The position numbers were made by a program, and so were the translations under genes. From Klebsormidium nitens (Eukaryota; Streptophyta; Klebsormidiophyceae; Klebsormidiales; Klebsormidiaceae): a DNA stretch of 64,000 bases. This document shows, piece after piece, positions 36,001 through 46,244 of this stretch (positions within the stretch are counted from its first letter, which is position 1; every line of letters begins with the position of its first letter). The stretch covers positions 148,249 through 212,248 of the forward strand of contig DF236985.1 in NCBI GenBank assembly GCA_000708835.1, given 5' to 3'. The notes under the pieces were generated by a model. That model had not been told where the DNA came from. It saw nothing but the letters and a program-made list of their open reading frames with translations, and did no database searches.

Positions 36001-38543
36001 CACTCCGTCCTTATTTTCTCCAGCGTCCAGTGCCAGCGCCAGGGCAACATCCAGCTGGTTATTGAGTCGGACGCAAACCCGTACTGGTTGGGCGTCATGA
36101 TCCGGAATATCGCCGGGGACGGCGAAGTGGTGTCCGCAGAGTACCGGTCCGGATCGTCCGACTGGAACACGATGAACAAGGTGGACTTCAGGGGCGCCGA
36201 CTGGTTCATTTACGGCCCGCCGTCGGGCGCGATCACCGTCAGGTGAGTGCGAAGTTGTGCAAAAACGAAGCGCCGTTGTGTTTGGATAATACTGACGCAA
36301 AGATTGTCGGAGTCTGAGCCTTCGCATTATTCTGCTTGTGGTAAAGTTGCGACGACTCTGCTTGCCTGTGCTGCTTGAGAAAGACGCGTAGAAGGAAAGC
36401 TGTTGAGAAGAAAGCTAAGTGAGAAACGATGCATCTTTGCTTACCGATCCAACAAATGTTGCCTTCTCCGTTCTCAGCCCACGGTTGTAGCTTCTACCGT
36501 TCATATTCTTACGGCTGTTCCTTTTCGCTACCCAGAATCTCGACTGACCGGGGCCAGACCGCCGAGCTGACCGACTGCATCCCCAGCGGCTGGTCTCCCG
36601 GACAGAGCTACGACTGCGGGACAAACATCGGATCAGGGGGATCCCCCTCCAGCAACTACAATTCTGCCCCTGCGGACAACCCAGCCCCGTCCGACACTTC
36701 GAGTCCCCAGCCTGCGGACACGCCGGCGCCGCAGGAGACTTCCGCTCCGGACACTCCGGCCCCTGCCATGACGTCAGCCCCGGACACCCCCGCCCCGGTG
36801 ATTACGTCACCTCCGGACACCGCCCCTCCGGACACGCCAGCCCCGGTGACGACGTCACCTCCGGACACGCCGGCACCGTCCGATACGTCTGCACCGACCT
36901 CGCCTCCGGACACGCCAGCACCGTCCGTTCCGAACATGCCTGCCCCGACGGAGGCCGTGACGTCAGCTCCGGACACCCCCGCGCCGACGGACACGCTTCC
37001 ACCGGACACGCCTCCGCCCACGGACGCCCCCACTCCAACGCCGACGGAAACGAACCCGCCGGACACCCCCCCGCCGTCCGAAACGCCCGTACCGCCGTCA
37101 CCGGACACCCCAGCGCCTACGGACGCCAGCCCGCCATCCGCAGATGCAGACACGGTGGCGCCGAACGCGCCTACGGACGCGCCTACGGACGCGCCCACGG
37201 ACGCGCCTGCGGACGCCAGCCCGTCGCCGTCTCCCTTGCAATCTCCGTCGCCTTCTCCGTCCAACTCGCCCTCTCCGTCACAATCTCCGTCACCGTCCCC
37301 CTCATTCTCGCCCTCTCCGTCACAATCTCCGTCACCGTCCCCCTCATTCTCGCCCTCTCCGTCACCTTCCGCGTCACCTTCCCCGTCACTTTCGCCGTCG
37401 CCCTCCCCCTCAGCATCACCCGTTACGCCCCTCCCGCCTCCAGAGTCCCAATCTCAGCCCCCCCCTTCGGAGTCCCCCATCTCCCCACCCCCCACTACCG
37501 TTTCCCCCCCACCACCAGCGGCTATTTCTCCCCCTCCTCCGACGGACCAATNNNNNNNNNNNNNNNNNNNNCCCCCCCACCACCCAGCGGCTACTTTCTC
37601 CCCCTCCCTCCCGACGGACCAACTCGTCCCCCCCTCCCCACCACTTACGNGAACCCCCCCCCTTCCAACTGCCCCCCCCCCACCGATGAACGCTGACGAC
37701 TCTCTGGACTCAAACGCTCCTAGCCCTTCTCCCAGCTACAGCCCCCTCCCCAGTCCTTCCGCGGCTGCTCTGAAGCTCGGCCGCAAAGGACGCGCCAGAT
37801 CGGGTTCGAGCCCAAACCCATCTTCGAGCCCTAGCCCATCCGCCAGCCCTTCTCCGAGCCTTAACCCGAGTCCTAACCCGAGCCCTGACCCGAGCGTTAA
37901 CCCGAGTCCCAGCGCTTCTCCAGTCTCAAGCCCCGAGCCAAGCGCTAGCCCGTCCCCGAGCGCCGCCAGCCCTAGCCCCTCTCCTAACCCGAGCCCTAAC
38001 CCGAGCCCTAACGCGAGCCCGGCTCTGACTCCCGCCCCCACCCCGGTACCAACCGCGCAGGGAATGACCCCTTGGGGAAACGCCTTCGAGCCGTTCCAAG
38101 ACCCCGGGTCAGATTACACCGAGACCGACTGCTCGACTCTCAAGAGCAGCGGTAACCTGCAGACCAGCACCTCTGGCAGCGTTACGCTCTCGCTGTTCTT
38201 AACCAAGTGCTGGGTTAGCACGTCGGGGGGGAGCCCGCTCCTGCAATACCAGGCCAAGATTGTGAACAGCGACCGGGAGAATTCGGTAACCGGGTTAGAT
38301 CTGGACTGCTCGGCGTTGCAGCTTTGGAACCAAGAAATCTGGAACGTACAGGTGTCGGCTGGAGGCGCGTGCACGCTGCCCGCGTCGCGCGTGGCCATAA
38401 ACCCCGGCGGGTTTTACCACGTGTTCGGGTTCCTGACGACGGCCGCGGCCGCGCCCGACGTCATCAAGATCCAAAACGTGGTGTACAGCAGTACGGTGTT
38501 GGATCCAGACTGCTCGGAGGGAAACCCGCATCCTAAGCACTGA
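33099..38543 (+). CDS. Expansin (DPBB + CBM63) fused to a long Pro/Ser-rich domain and a C-terminal beta-type domain
   Basis: Six exons: 33099-33228, 34133-34209, 34534-34643, 35194-35304, 36024-36242, 36536-38543; about 884 residues, counting the gap as read. Residues 1-22 are a signal peptide. The expansin part follows: ATFYAGAGAG, a Cys-rich six-stranded barrel with CGACFEVQC, the HFD motif at 118-120, QWRRVQC linking to the CBM63-like domain (NPYWLGVMIRNIAGDGEV, residues ~145-255). Expansins loosen cell walls without hydrolysis. Residues ~256-724 are a DTPAP-, SPSPSP- and NPSPNPS-repeat region like extensins, arabinogalactan proteins and pherophorins, a likely target of Hyp O-glycosylation. 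Residues ~725-884 form a Cys-containing domain whose pattern (YQAKIVNSD..VTGL..., LPAS, PGGFYHVFGF) recalls wall-binding modules such as CBM49; that is a guess. Ordinary expansins are ~250 residues. A 20-N gap and one single N interrupt the repeat region. Confidence 0.85.
34304..34360. repeat. 30-bp tandem duplication in intron 2 of the expansin gene
   Basis: Two copies at 34304-34330 and 34334-34360, each ctgagct.tcag..cttgattcatcaa-like, with period 30. They are inside the intron before exon 3. No function is evident. Confidence 0.75.
37552..37571. other. Assembly gap (20 N) in the expansin repeat region
   Basis: Twenty N at 37552-37571 and a single N at 37650. The ~45 bases on each side of the gap are near copies (agcggcta..ttctccccctcc..gacggacca) that differ mainly by extra C bases. 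The right side reads PHHPAATFSPSLP where the left reads PPPAAISPPPP, which looks like homopolymer base-count errors. The true length and local frame of this stretch are not reliable, though the frame is right again by 37690. Confidence 0.9.
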
Positions 38544-39588
38544 CCGGATAAGGGTTAAACACTGGTTTAGTGAGGTCTGACTGGCGTAGAACAGGGTAAC
38601 TTATATTGACTGAAGCGCGCAAGTTGGTCAGGGATAGGGGCACAATCTCGGTGCCAATTTGGCGAAGTAGGGGCTAGGACGGTTACCGTATCTCAGGTTG
38701 GTGAAAGATGAGTTTGATGTGGACGGTACCGGCGATAACTTATAGGTGGTTCGGTTTTGGAACTCTGGCCAGCGCGCTCTCCAACTGGTACGTCCCAAAG
38801 TGGAATCGTGAGTAATGTGTGACACTGCTACTGGCGGTAGGGAAGAGTATAGGAAAGACGATTGACGGGTTTCGTAGGGCAAATCCGTACGTTTATGAAC
38901 TTCTGTGGAAGTTCAGCGCCGCACTGCATGGAATTGTGGCACGCACAAGGAGCTAGCCCGTTTCCTTCCTCAGACGATAGCATGCGACAACGTGAACTCA
39001 GCAATAAGCTAGAATCGTGGCTCAACTGTTTGCACATTGTCTTCACAACGGCGATCCCTGGCCTGGCTCGTTAATAGGTAGCTAGTGATTTCAATAAGAA
39101 TGTTGGGGCCGTCGATGACTCATGCATGCACGTAATATGTTGAAGTAAACTCATGGATGTCGTAATCTGAGGGTACAGGCTAGCTAAGCCTATTTAGGCC
39201 GCTTCAATGCATACACAGTACTAGAACCATCATGGTTATCTGGGCGATCACCTTTGATCATGCCGCGTATGGCGCTAACAGTATACATGCAAACGTACAG
39301 ACATAACTAATCAGGATCACTATCATGCTCGACAATATTCATACGTTTTCCATACCGCATGAAAGTAGCGCTTGGCCGGCCCGACCACAGAAAACGTGGA
39401 CCGAATCGGACCGGAATCTCATCAGTGGTCAGGACGTGACGACGTACCAAGCATCAGCACTCACGCTCAAACCTAAACGCATGACTTGGTCAAAGTGTCA
39501 CACAAACGCAACAGATGAAGCGCGATGCCGAAAGGAACACAACACCGTTTAGCCAAAAAAAAAAAAGTATTTGCTGATGCTCGTTCTA
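38544..39588. other. Intergenic region between convergent genes
   Basis: This lies between the ends of the expansin (+) and methylthiotransferase (-) genes and holds both 3' UTRs. It contains a run of 12 A at about 39555-39566. No supported coding sequence. Confidence 0.6.
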
Positions 39589-42500
39589 CTATGATACTGC
39601 TGCTAGCGACTCCTGCCCCTCTCTCCGTCTCGAGATCTCAGACTCGTCAGCTACTTTTCCCTTCAAAGAAAAGGTAAACGTGTCGACGATGTCGACATCG
39701 ACGATCTTTCCGATGAGGTCTATCCCGCCCGGAATGTGGCACAGCCGATTGCCGTCAGTCCGACCAATCACCTGGCAACAGAACGAAGTGTCATGTCAAA
39801 AACTCGGTGCAAAAGCGTTGAACACTCTCGGTACTGAACACGACATTGTTGGAGGACACTGTCACCTGCCAGGTATTTCAGCGGAAGGCCTTCTTGATCG
39901 GAAACCCTGGACAATCAACGTCAACCACGAAGAAAGAACCGGCCTTGAAATGTTTCCTATTGAAGCACGCCTTTTCAGTGCGCTTGCACGGATATCCTGA
40001 CGCTGGGATGGGCGCTCTTGAGGTTTGATGGTGTGCGAAAGTACCCGCCGAAAGAGCGGTCCGGATGCCAAAGAGAAGGGCTCCTCAACGCCCCTAAAAC
40101 GTCACGATTGTCCGCAGGTGACAACCGGCGATTGGATTTGAGGGCCGCACACAATGCACAAGCCGCTTGCCGATACTGCTGACCGACAATAAAACATTTT
40201 CGACAAAAGAACGCTTTCCAAGTCAACTATCTTTCCTATGTGATCCGCAACGCTTTTCAAACCATGAGAAGGAATGCGCCGCAAAGTCAAGGCTCATCCC
40301 CTGGGAACTCACCACGCCTTCCGTTTTTGGGTCCACTGCCTCCACGAGCACTTTTTCGCGCCGCCCTAGATAGCGGCGCGTCCGCTTCTCCGCCTCCTCT
40401 CGCACCACCCTGCAAACGGGTCTTATCTACCATGATTCTTATTCTGAGTGTCTAATGCTATTGATTACATTTCAAACTCTAATTCTGAAATCAGGTTCCG
40501 AAATGTAGGGGTTTCGCACCGCCTCGCAACAAAGTCTTCACGCGTTGAGATTCCTAGGTACCGGTATTTGAGATGAGGTATCAGGGAGTTTCGAAGTCTT
40601 CAGGCCGGGTCACAAGTGAAATCTGCTCGGGACTCCAACAGTTCGGGGCGATCAAGGAAAGTGAATGCTGAAGAGGTCGATCGCTTCGTACCTCGTCTCT
40701 GAAGCTTTTCTCAGAGAACCTTCGCACCGAAGGGGCTCGAGATGACTACAACCGCAAGCGCTTTTGAAAGGCTTCTCTTTCGAAGGCAATTGGGGTCCGA
40801 GAGAACAAACCTCACCAAGCTTGCGGGCTTTACTTCCGAGTACGTATATCAACAGCATTGCGATGTTGTGGTGTCAAACTGGTCAGCCGCACGCACCTGT
40901 TGATCCGTTGGAGCCGGTCGGCCTTTATGAGGTCCGCGACTTGACACTCCCAATCCGCTGCGGGCGTGTTTGGCCGTTGGGAGTAGGCTGCCGTGTTGAC
41001 GGTGTCAAAGCCGAGCTCGCGCACCACCTTGACACTGTTCTGGAACTGCTCCTCCGTCTCGCCTGCACACAGGGGCGAGGAATCTTCCTTATAAGCCAAA
41101 AGTACAGAACTTTGCAATATGAAATGAAAGGACGTATAAAGCGCCGATATTGATCTAAAGGAAGGCGAGACCACCGCTCCTCAGCCGTGGCATCGTGCGC
41201 CGTTCTTTTAGGCGGGATGAGGATACACTTGAACAGTAACGAGGAAGTTGAGGTACAGGAAGGCAGGCGGGGTTAATTCGGTGGTCAGGGCGGGTCCGGG
41301 TGCGGAGCATGTCATTTTGTCCTTAACCTTTCAGTGTTGGTTAAATCGAGGAATCTAGCACTTCAGTCTTGAGATCCTTATCACTTATGAGGCTTATGGT
41401 TATGAGCGGGGACGCACTCAGGATGCCGAGCACTTTCAGAAGCTGGCCGCACAAAAGGACAGTTTCCAGGCTGCCGCTGCCGCTCGTTGCGACGGTGACC
41501 TCAAGATGAGTCGCTCGCGGAACAGATTCCTCGGAAGGCCCGAAAGGTCACTTCCTTGAAAAACGCCAAAAGAGGGAACAACAACAACAAATGCTCTCCG
41601 GGGTTTGCCACTGAGAACGATAAGTTGGACTCCGATTGGACGGTGATACGCGTAAGTCGCCCAGATAGATTGTGGTCCACTCTAGCGATACGGGCCGTAG
41701 CTGTGGTTACACACTTCGTCGATCGTGCCGGCAAATAAGTTCTGGCTCGTAGAATCTGGTGGGTGTGGTTTGATGGTTTCGAAAGCTTACCCGGAAAGCC
41801 GACGATGATGTCAGTGCTGAAGGAGGCGTCCGGGATGTAGCGCCGCACCTTGGCAATGATCTCGCAATACCGCTCGATCGTGTAGCCGCGTTTCATGTCC
41901 TGGGCGCAGGCGCAACAGAAACCGTCAGCGGAGTCAAACCGAGAAAGAAGTCTGCGATTGGCAAAGAAGCATGTATCTTGCAATGAGGAGAAGGGCCCCA
42001 CAATGCCAGAACGGACTTTCGTGAGCCACACTCCATCCCCATCAAACTTTTTGGAGGACGGTGACGTTTTCGTCGGTGATACGTTCGATAAGGTGTATCA
42101 CGCTGAGCAGCCAAAAATGATGGTTGACAAATATCAATTGTCAGGAAAATAAAGCGGCAGGGTCATCATGGGTTGCGCTCACCTTAAGGATCTGGTTGTC
42201 GCCGGACTGGAAAGGGATGTTGAAGAACTTGCACACCTTGGGCAGCTCTGAGATTGCCTTAATGAGCCGCTCCGAAAAGTAGCGCGGCTGGAAGGGGCAT
42301 AGAGGCGCGGGATGAGCTTTCGTGGCGTTCTCTCCGGTTCGAACCCTCGACAGGCTTTGATCAGGTTTGGACGCGCAGTGGGTGAAACTTTCACTTCAGC
42401 GCTTGAAAGCGGGCCGGAAAGATGCTTCGGTTAAGTACTCCGGACCATGTTATGCACTTTTCGATAACGATCGAGTCCCCTGCACCTCAAACCAAGCCCA

Positions 42501-45274
42501 TAAAAACGCCATAACCCCCGAATCAACGTCAGGGCGTCTCGTCAGAAACCGTAAAATCGCGAGCCCCTGAACTCACATGCGAGGTGGTGAAGCGGATTCT
42601 CTCAATGCCCGGCACGTCGTGCACGTATCGCAGCAGGTCGGTGAAGGTCCACCGCCGGCGCCCCGAGCCGTCCTCCGCGAGACCCGGCAAGTCTCGGCCG
42701 TACGCGTCGATGTTTTGGCCCAAGAGCGTCACCTCCTTGTACCTGCGCGTTCCACAATCTGTGGTCAGCCTCTGGAAAAATAAACCAGCGATATTGCCCC
42801 CCACTTTCACTCCTTCCACAAAATTTGGACCCTTGCGACTTGTCCTCTTTTGGTACAGCAGAGCTTCAATAATCCGCTCGGACGATGCTCGCAGCGAGCG
42901 TCTCTGTGAGACTGCAGTCGAAGACCAGCTTATCGCGTCACTTCGTCCGGTTGAGTCAGGGAGAACAACGCTGAACAAGCACTGCTTGATCCAAGTGATA
43001 GACTCGGTCGCACGTTCTCCCAGGCAATGGAGTTTCAAGACCGGTTTCCTCCAGCCCTGCTGTACGCAGAGGAGCACACTTTGACGACACCCAAACGAAA
43101 GCACCCATTAACCAAAAACCAGCCCCACTCAGGCTTCATCTGCATACCCTCAAGTTACGCAAGAGGGTCAGCTTCTGAACGTCAGAAAGAAAAGGTCGTA
43201 AAGCTGGCCTCACCCTGCCTCTCCAAGCGCCAGCATCTCGCGCCGGATGGCCTCGGGCTCGCGTGACTGCTCCTTGCCGCGCACCCCCGGCACTACACAA
43301 TAGGTACAGCACTCGTTGCAGCCATAGATAACGTTCACCCACGCCGTCACCGCAGAGTCGCGCTTCGGCTTGGCAATGTCCTCGATGATGTGAATGGGCT
43401 CCGTCGCGCAAATCTGACTGCCCAGGTCGACCTGCAACACGAAGGTTTGCGCCTCAAAGTCGGCAGGAAAGCTGCCTCTTTCTGGTAGGCGTTATCATGC
43501 ACTAAAATCCCCACGGATCTTGATTCCTTACAAGCAGATGGCAACAAGGTACCCTTTGTATATATATGTTCCTGAAGATAACACTCAGTCCGCTAGTCAC
43601 TTTCAGAAGTACCGAAAAATGCGAGAAAAACCACATGCTTTGAAACCGGAATCTCCTTTCACAGTCCAACCGCAAACTATGCAAAAATAGAGGTCGTAAC
43701 ACCAGAGCACGGATCCCAATATTATAGAGACAAAATACTGCGCAGAGGCTTCTCTGGATTTTCGAACGAGACTTTTCCATGAACACGAAAATCGGGAGGA
43801 AGCCCCAGGTCTCAACAACTAAAAACAGCAGATACCACCAGTTGTGCCCTCAATCACCCTACTGCAGAGGCTTGTTACTGCCACCCCACTGCTAAATTCT
43901 GAACGCAGGCGGGCGGGCGTGGGGGTGGCGGCGGGCTTGCCTGTTCTAGCAGCTCCTGAAGGCGGTTGGCGTGCTGCGGCCCCATGACGAGGTCCACTTG
44001 CGGAACGCGCCGCAGCAGCTGTTCGCCCTCCTGCTGCGCCACGCACCCAGCCACAATGATGCGCATGCTCGGGTCCGTCTTCTTGCGCGGAGTCACGCGC
44101 CCGAGGTGGCTGTACACCTGAGGGAAAGAGGGTTCGAGTATTTGGGTGTAAGCGGAAGTCGTTTCCAGGTAGATGGGGGGCATTCATGGGTAAGCGGAAG
44201 TCATTTCCAGGCGGAGTGGGGGGCAGACAGCAGCATGATGGAGAACTGTGAGTGCCAGCGGAAGTCGGTTCAGGCGGAGTGGGGGGCAAAGAGCAGCATA
44301 ATGGAGGACTGTGAGGGTCAGCAGAAGGGGTTGCTCGGCAGGAATGGGGTCGAGAAAGTGGCGCGATGGAAGATGGTGGACTGGGGGGACAAAGTCGAGA
44401 GCCGCGGGGCATAGCGGCAATGTGGGTGCAGATTGGGTGCAGGTGGTTGAAATGCTGCAAGTGCGTGCACTTCCTCTGCGAGGCTGAGGGTCGAAAGCAA
44501 GGAGTGCTCCCCATCATTTCACAATTCTGCGACTTGGTGAGGGCAACAGTTCAGAATTGATAACGATGTGCCGCTGGCCCATACTACAGGTGATTGAGTA
44601 CCACCTTGGCCATGCCAGCTTTCGAGGGCCTAGACCCCACGAACTTCAGTGTGGCACTTACACCACCTTCACAAACTCGACATCATGACATTGTGACCTA
44701 GAATTCTGACGTGCAGCTTCGACTTGCAGTAAGGGTTACATCGAAGACAATCTAGGGGCCTTGCGGCGCCCACCTTTTGCTCGGCCTTGTCGCGGATGCT
44801 ACACGTGTTGTACACAATCACATTCGCCGTGTCCAGGTCATCCGTACTGCTGTAGCCCATGCCCTCGAGCACCCCCGCCATGCGCTCGCTGTCGGCCGAA
44901 TTCATCTGACAGCCAAACGTGTGGATGAGATACTTTTTGTCGGCGGCCCCCTCCTGCACGGCAGGCCGCTGGAGCACGGTGCCCTCCTCCCCACAGAAAC
45001 CGGAGCCGTCTTCCGCAGAGTTTGCAGGTGGGGCGTCAGCGAGAGTGGCCGCCGAACACCGCACGCTGTGGGTGCGCTCCGGTTTCGCCTCTCCCCCCCA
45101 TTGATGGGGGAAACCGTCAGGCTGCCTCGTTCTCAGGCACTGGTTGCTCACAATTGGGCGGAGAGGGGGCAGAAGAGACGAGACGACGGCAGTCCTGCGC
45201 GCGCCAACCGTCTTTTCCAGGCTGCCACTCCAGGCAGTCAGGCCCGGACCGCACCGGGTGGCGGCACCTGCCAT
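39589..45274 (-). CDS. CDK5RAP1: tRNA-2-methylthio-N6-dimethylallyladenosine synthase (MiaB/CDK5RAP1 type), organellar
   Basis: Nine exons in minus-strand order: 45274-44774, 44117-43941, 43431-43214, 42742-42577, 42287-42183, 41899-41791, 41062-40897, 40409-40313, 39771-39589; 573 residues. The enzyme adds a methylthio group to i6A37 of tRNAs that read U-starting codons. An N-terminal leader (~1-110, basic then Ser/Ala-rich) suggests plastid or mitochondrial import. The methylthiotransferase domain has the three cluster cysteines 122 (HTFGCQMN), 158 (YNTCSIR) and 192 (AGCVAQQ). The radical-SAM motif is CNECCTYC, with Cys264, 268 and 271. [40 protein letters not shown] and YSQRPNTPA follow as expected. 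The last exon encodes the TRAM RNA-binding domain. The intron after exon 2 starts with GC (CAG|GCAAGC); protein continuity into VDLG supports this. Both 4Fe-4S sites look intact. Confidence 0.93.
39850..40290 (-). repeat. Degenerate copies of the TRAM exon in the preceding intron
   Basis: On the minus strand, 40290-40102 can be read as ...[12 protein letters not shown]...GLCIVCG, which resembles the true exon 9 (RLCHIPGG..., [11 protein letters not shown]) but with the two pieces in swapped order, as expected at the joint of tandem copies. The DNA match is visible too: gcacaagccgcttgccgata versus gcacagccgattgccgtcag, and tcaactatctttcctatg versus tcgacgatctttccgatg. The copy is between exons 8 and 9 and is not spliced into the model. 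Confidence 0.55.
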
Positions 45275-46244
45275 TGCAAATGATCAGTGTTCGAGAGAGA
45301 GGTCTTGTCAGAATGCGGGCAAGAGAATGGAGGGGAGAACAAGGAAAGGGCAGGAACCACGACCTGGGATGACAGCCTCCCTGCAAATTCTGGTGAGTGA
45401 CAAGCTGCTTTCAGAAAACCCTAATGCCGAGCCCGTAACGGTACCTATTAGAAGCAAAGAAGATGGTAATGGTCCAAGGATTGGGTACGTTACAGCAGAC
45501 CCGTTAACGCCTTTTCTTGGCAACCACGTCGCCTTTCCTAATCACGTGACCCAACTTCTACGCGCGCGCTTTTAAACTCCTATTGCGAGAAACTCGTATA
45601 TAACGTTTCTCAAGGGTTATATTGGGGAATTGTCGGTAATGCTGGCAGGTTCGCCGCAGGCCGGACATGTATAAAGTTATAAACCCGCTTTGTTACAACC
45701 ACTTTGTCCATAACCAGATGTATTCGCACAGGATTTTACGGTCAAGCTGCGTGGCACTATAATCCCTGAATGTGAACACGCTCTGAAACATCTCTGTTTG
45801 CATGCGAAGGCGCGAGCGGGTCTCCCAGGGCCTGAGGGAGCTCCGGACATATTCACACTTCTGCGGTCCATTGACACACAGTTTCAGCCACAGATGAGAA
45901 ATGGAGATGAGAGAAGAGATTCAGAAGCACAAAGCTCTTCACAGCCACCTTTGCTGCAGAAGGTTCTGTTGGCTGTAGAGTGGTGGACGGCTCAACAAGG
46001 AGGAAGCTCTGCTACAGGGGTTTCCTTCTCCCTTGAAGCCTGACGTTCAGTAGAATGTGAAGGGGGAGAGACAAATGTCAAACTTGTGGCACCGTTGCTA
46101 AAGAGTGACTCTTTGCATTCCCGACCACCTTGTTTGACCAATCTTTTGCTCTGTATTGAAAACCTGACAAACAACTTCACCTATTTGTAAACCAAGCTTG
46201 GGTTTCTAAGAGCTGTGGGCAGGTGGTCTGCGCTCGTTGCTTCC
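45275..46244. promoter_or_regulatory. Divergent promoter region, methylthiotransferase / START-RING gene
   Basis: The methylthiotransferase (-) and START-RING (+) genes diverge from these 970 bases, so both promoters lie here. I see no telo-box or other strong motif. Open frames on both strands within it lack domain support. Confidence 0.5.

Noticed and set aside
36656-37264. 202-residue Gly/Ala/Ser/Val-rich frame on the minus strand
   Set aside because: It is the antisense shadow of the Pro/Thr/Ser-rich expansin domain; GC-rich repeats keep several frames open.
39325-39566. Processed retrocopy: open frame followed by a run of 12 A
   Set aside because: The 75-residue frame matches nothing, there are no target-site duplications visible, and short A runs are common.
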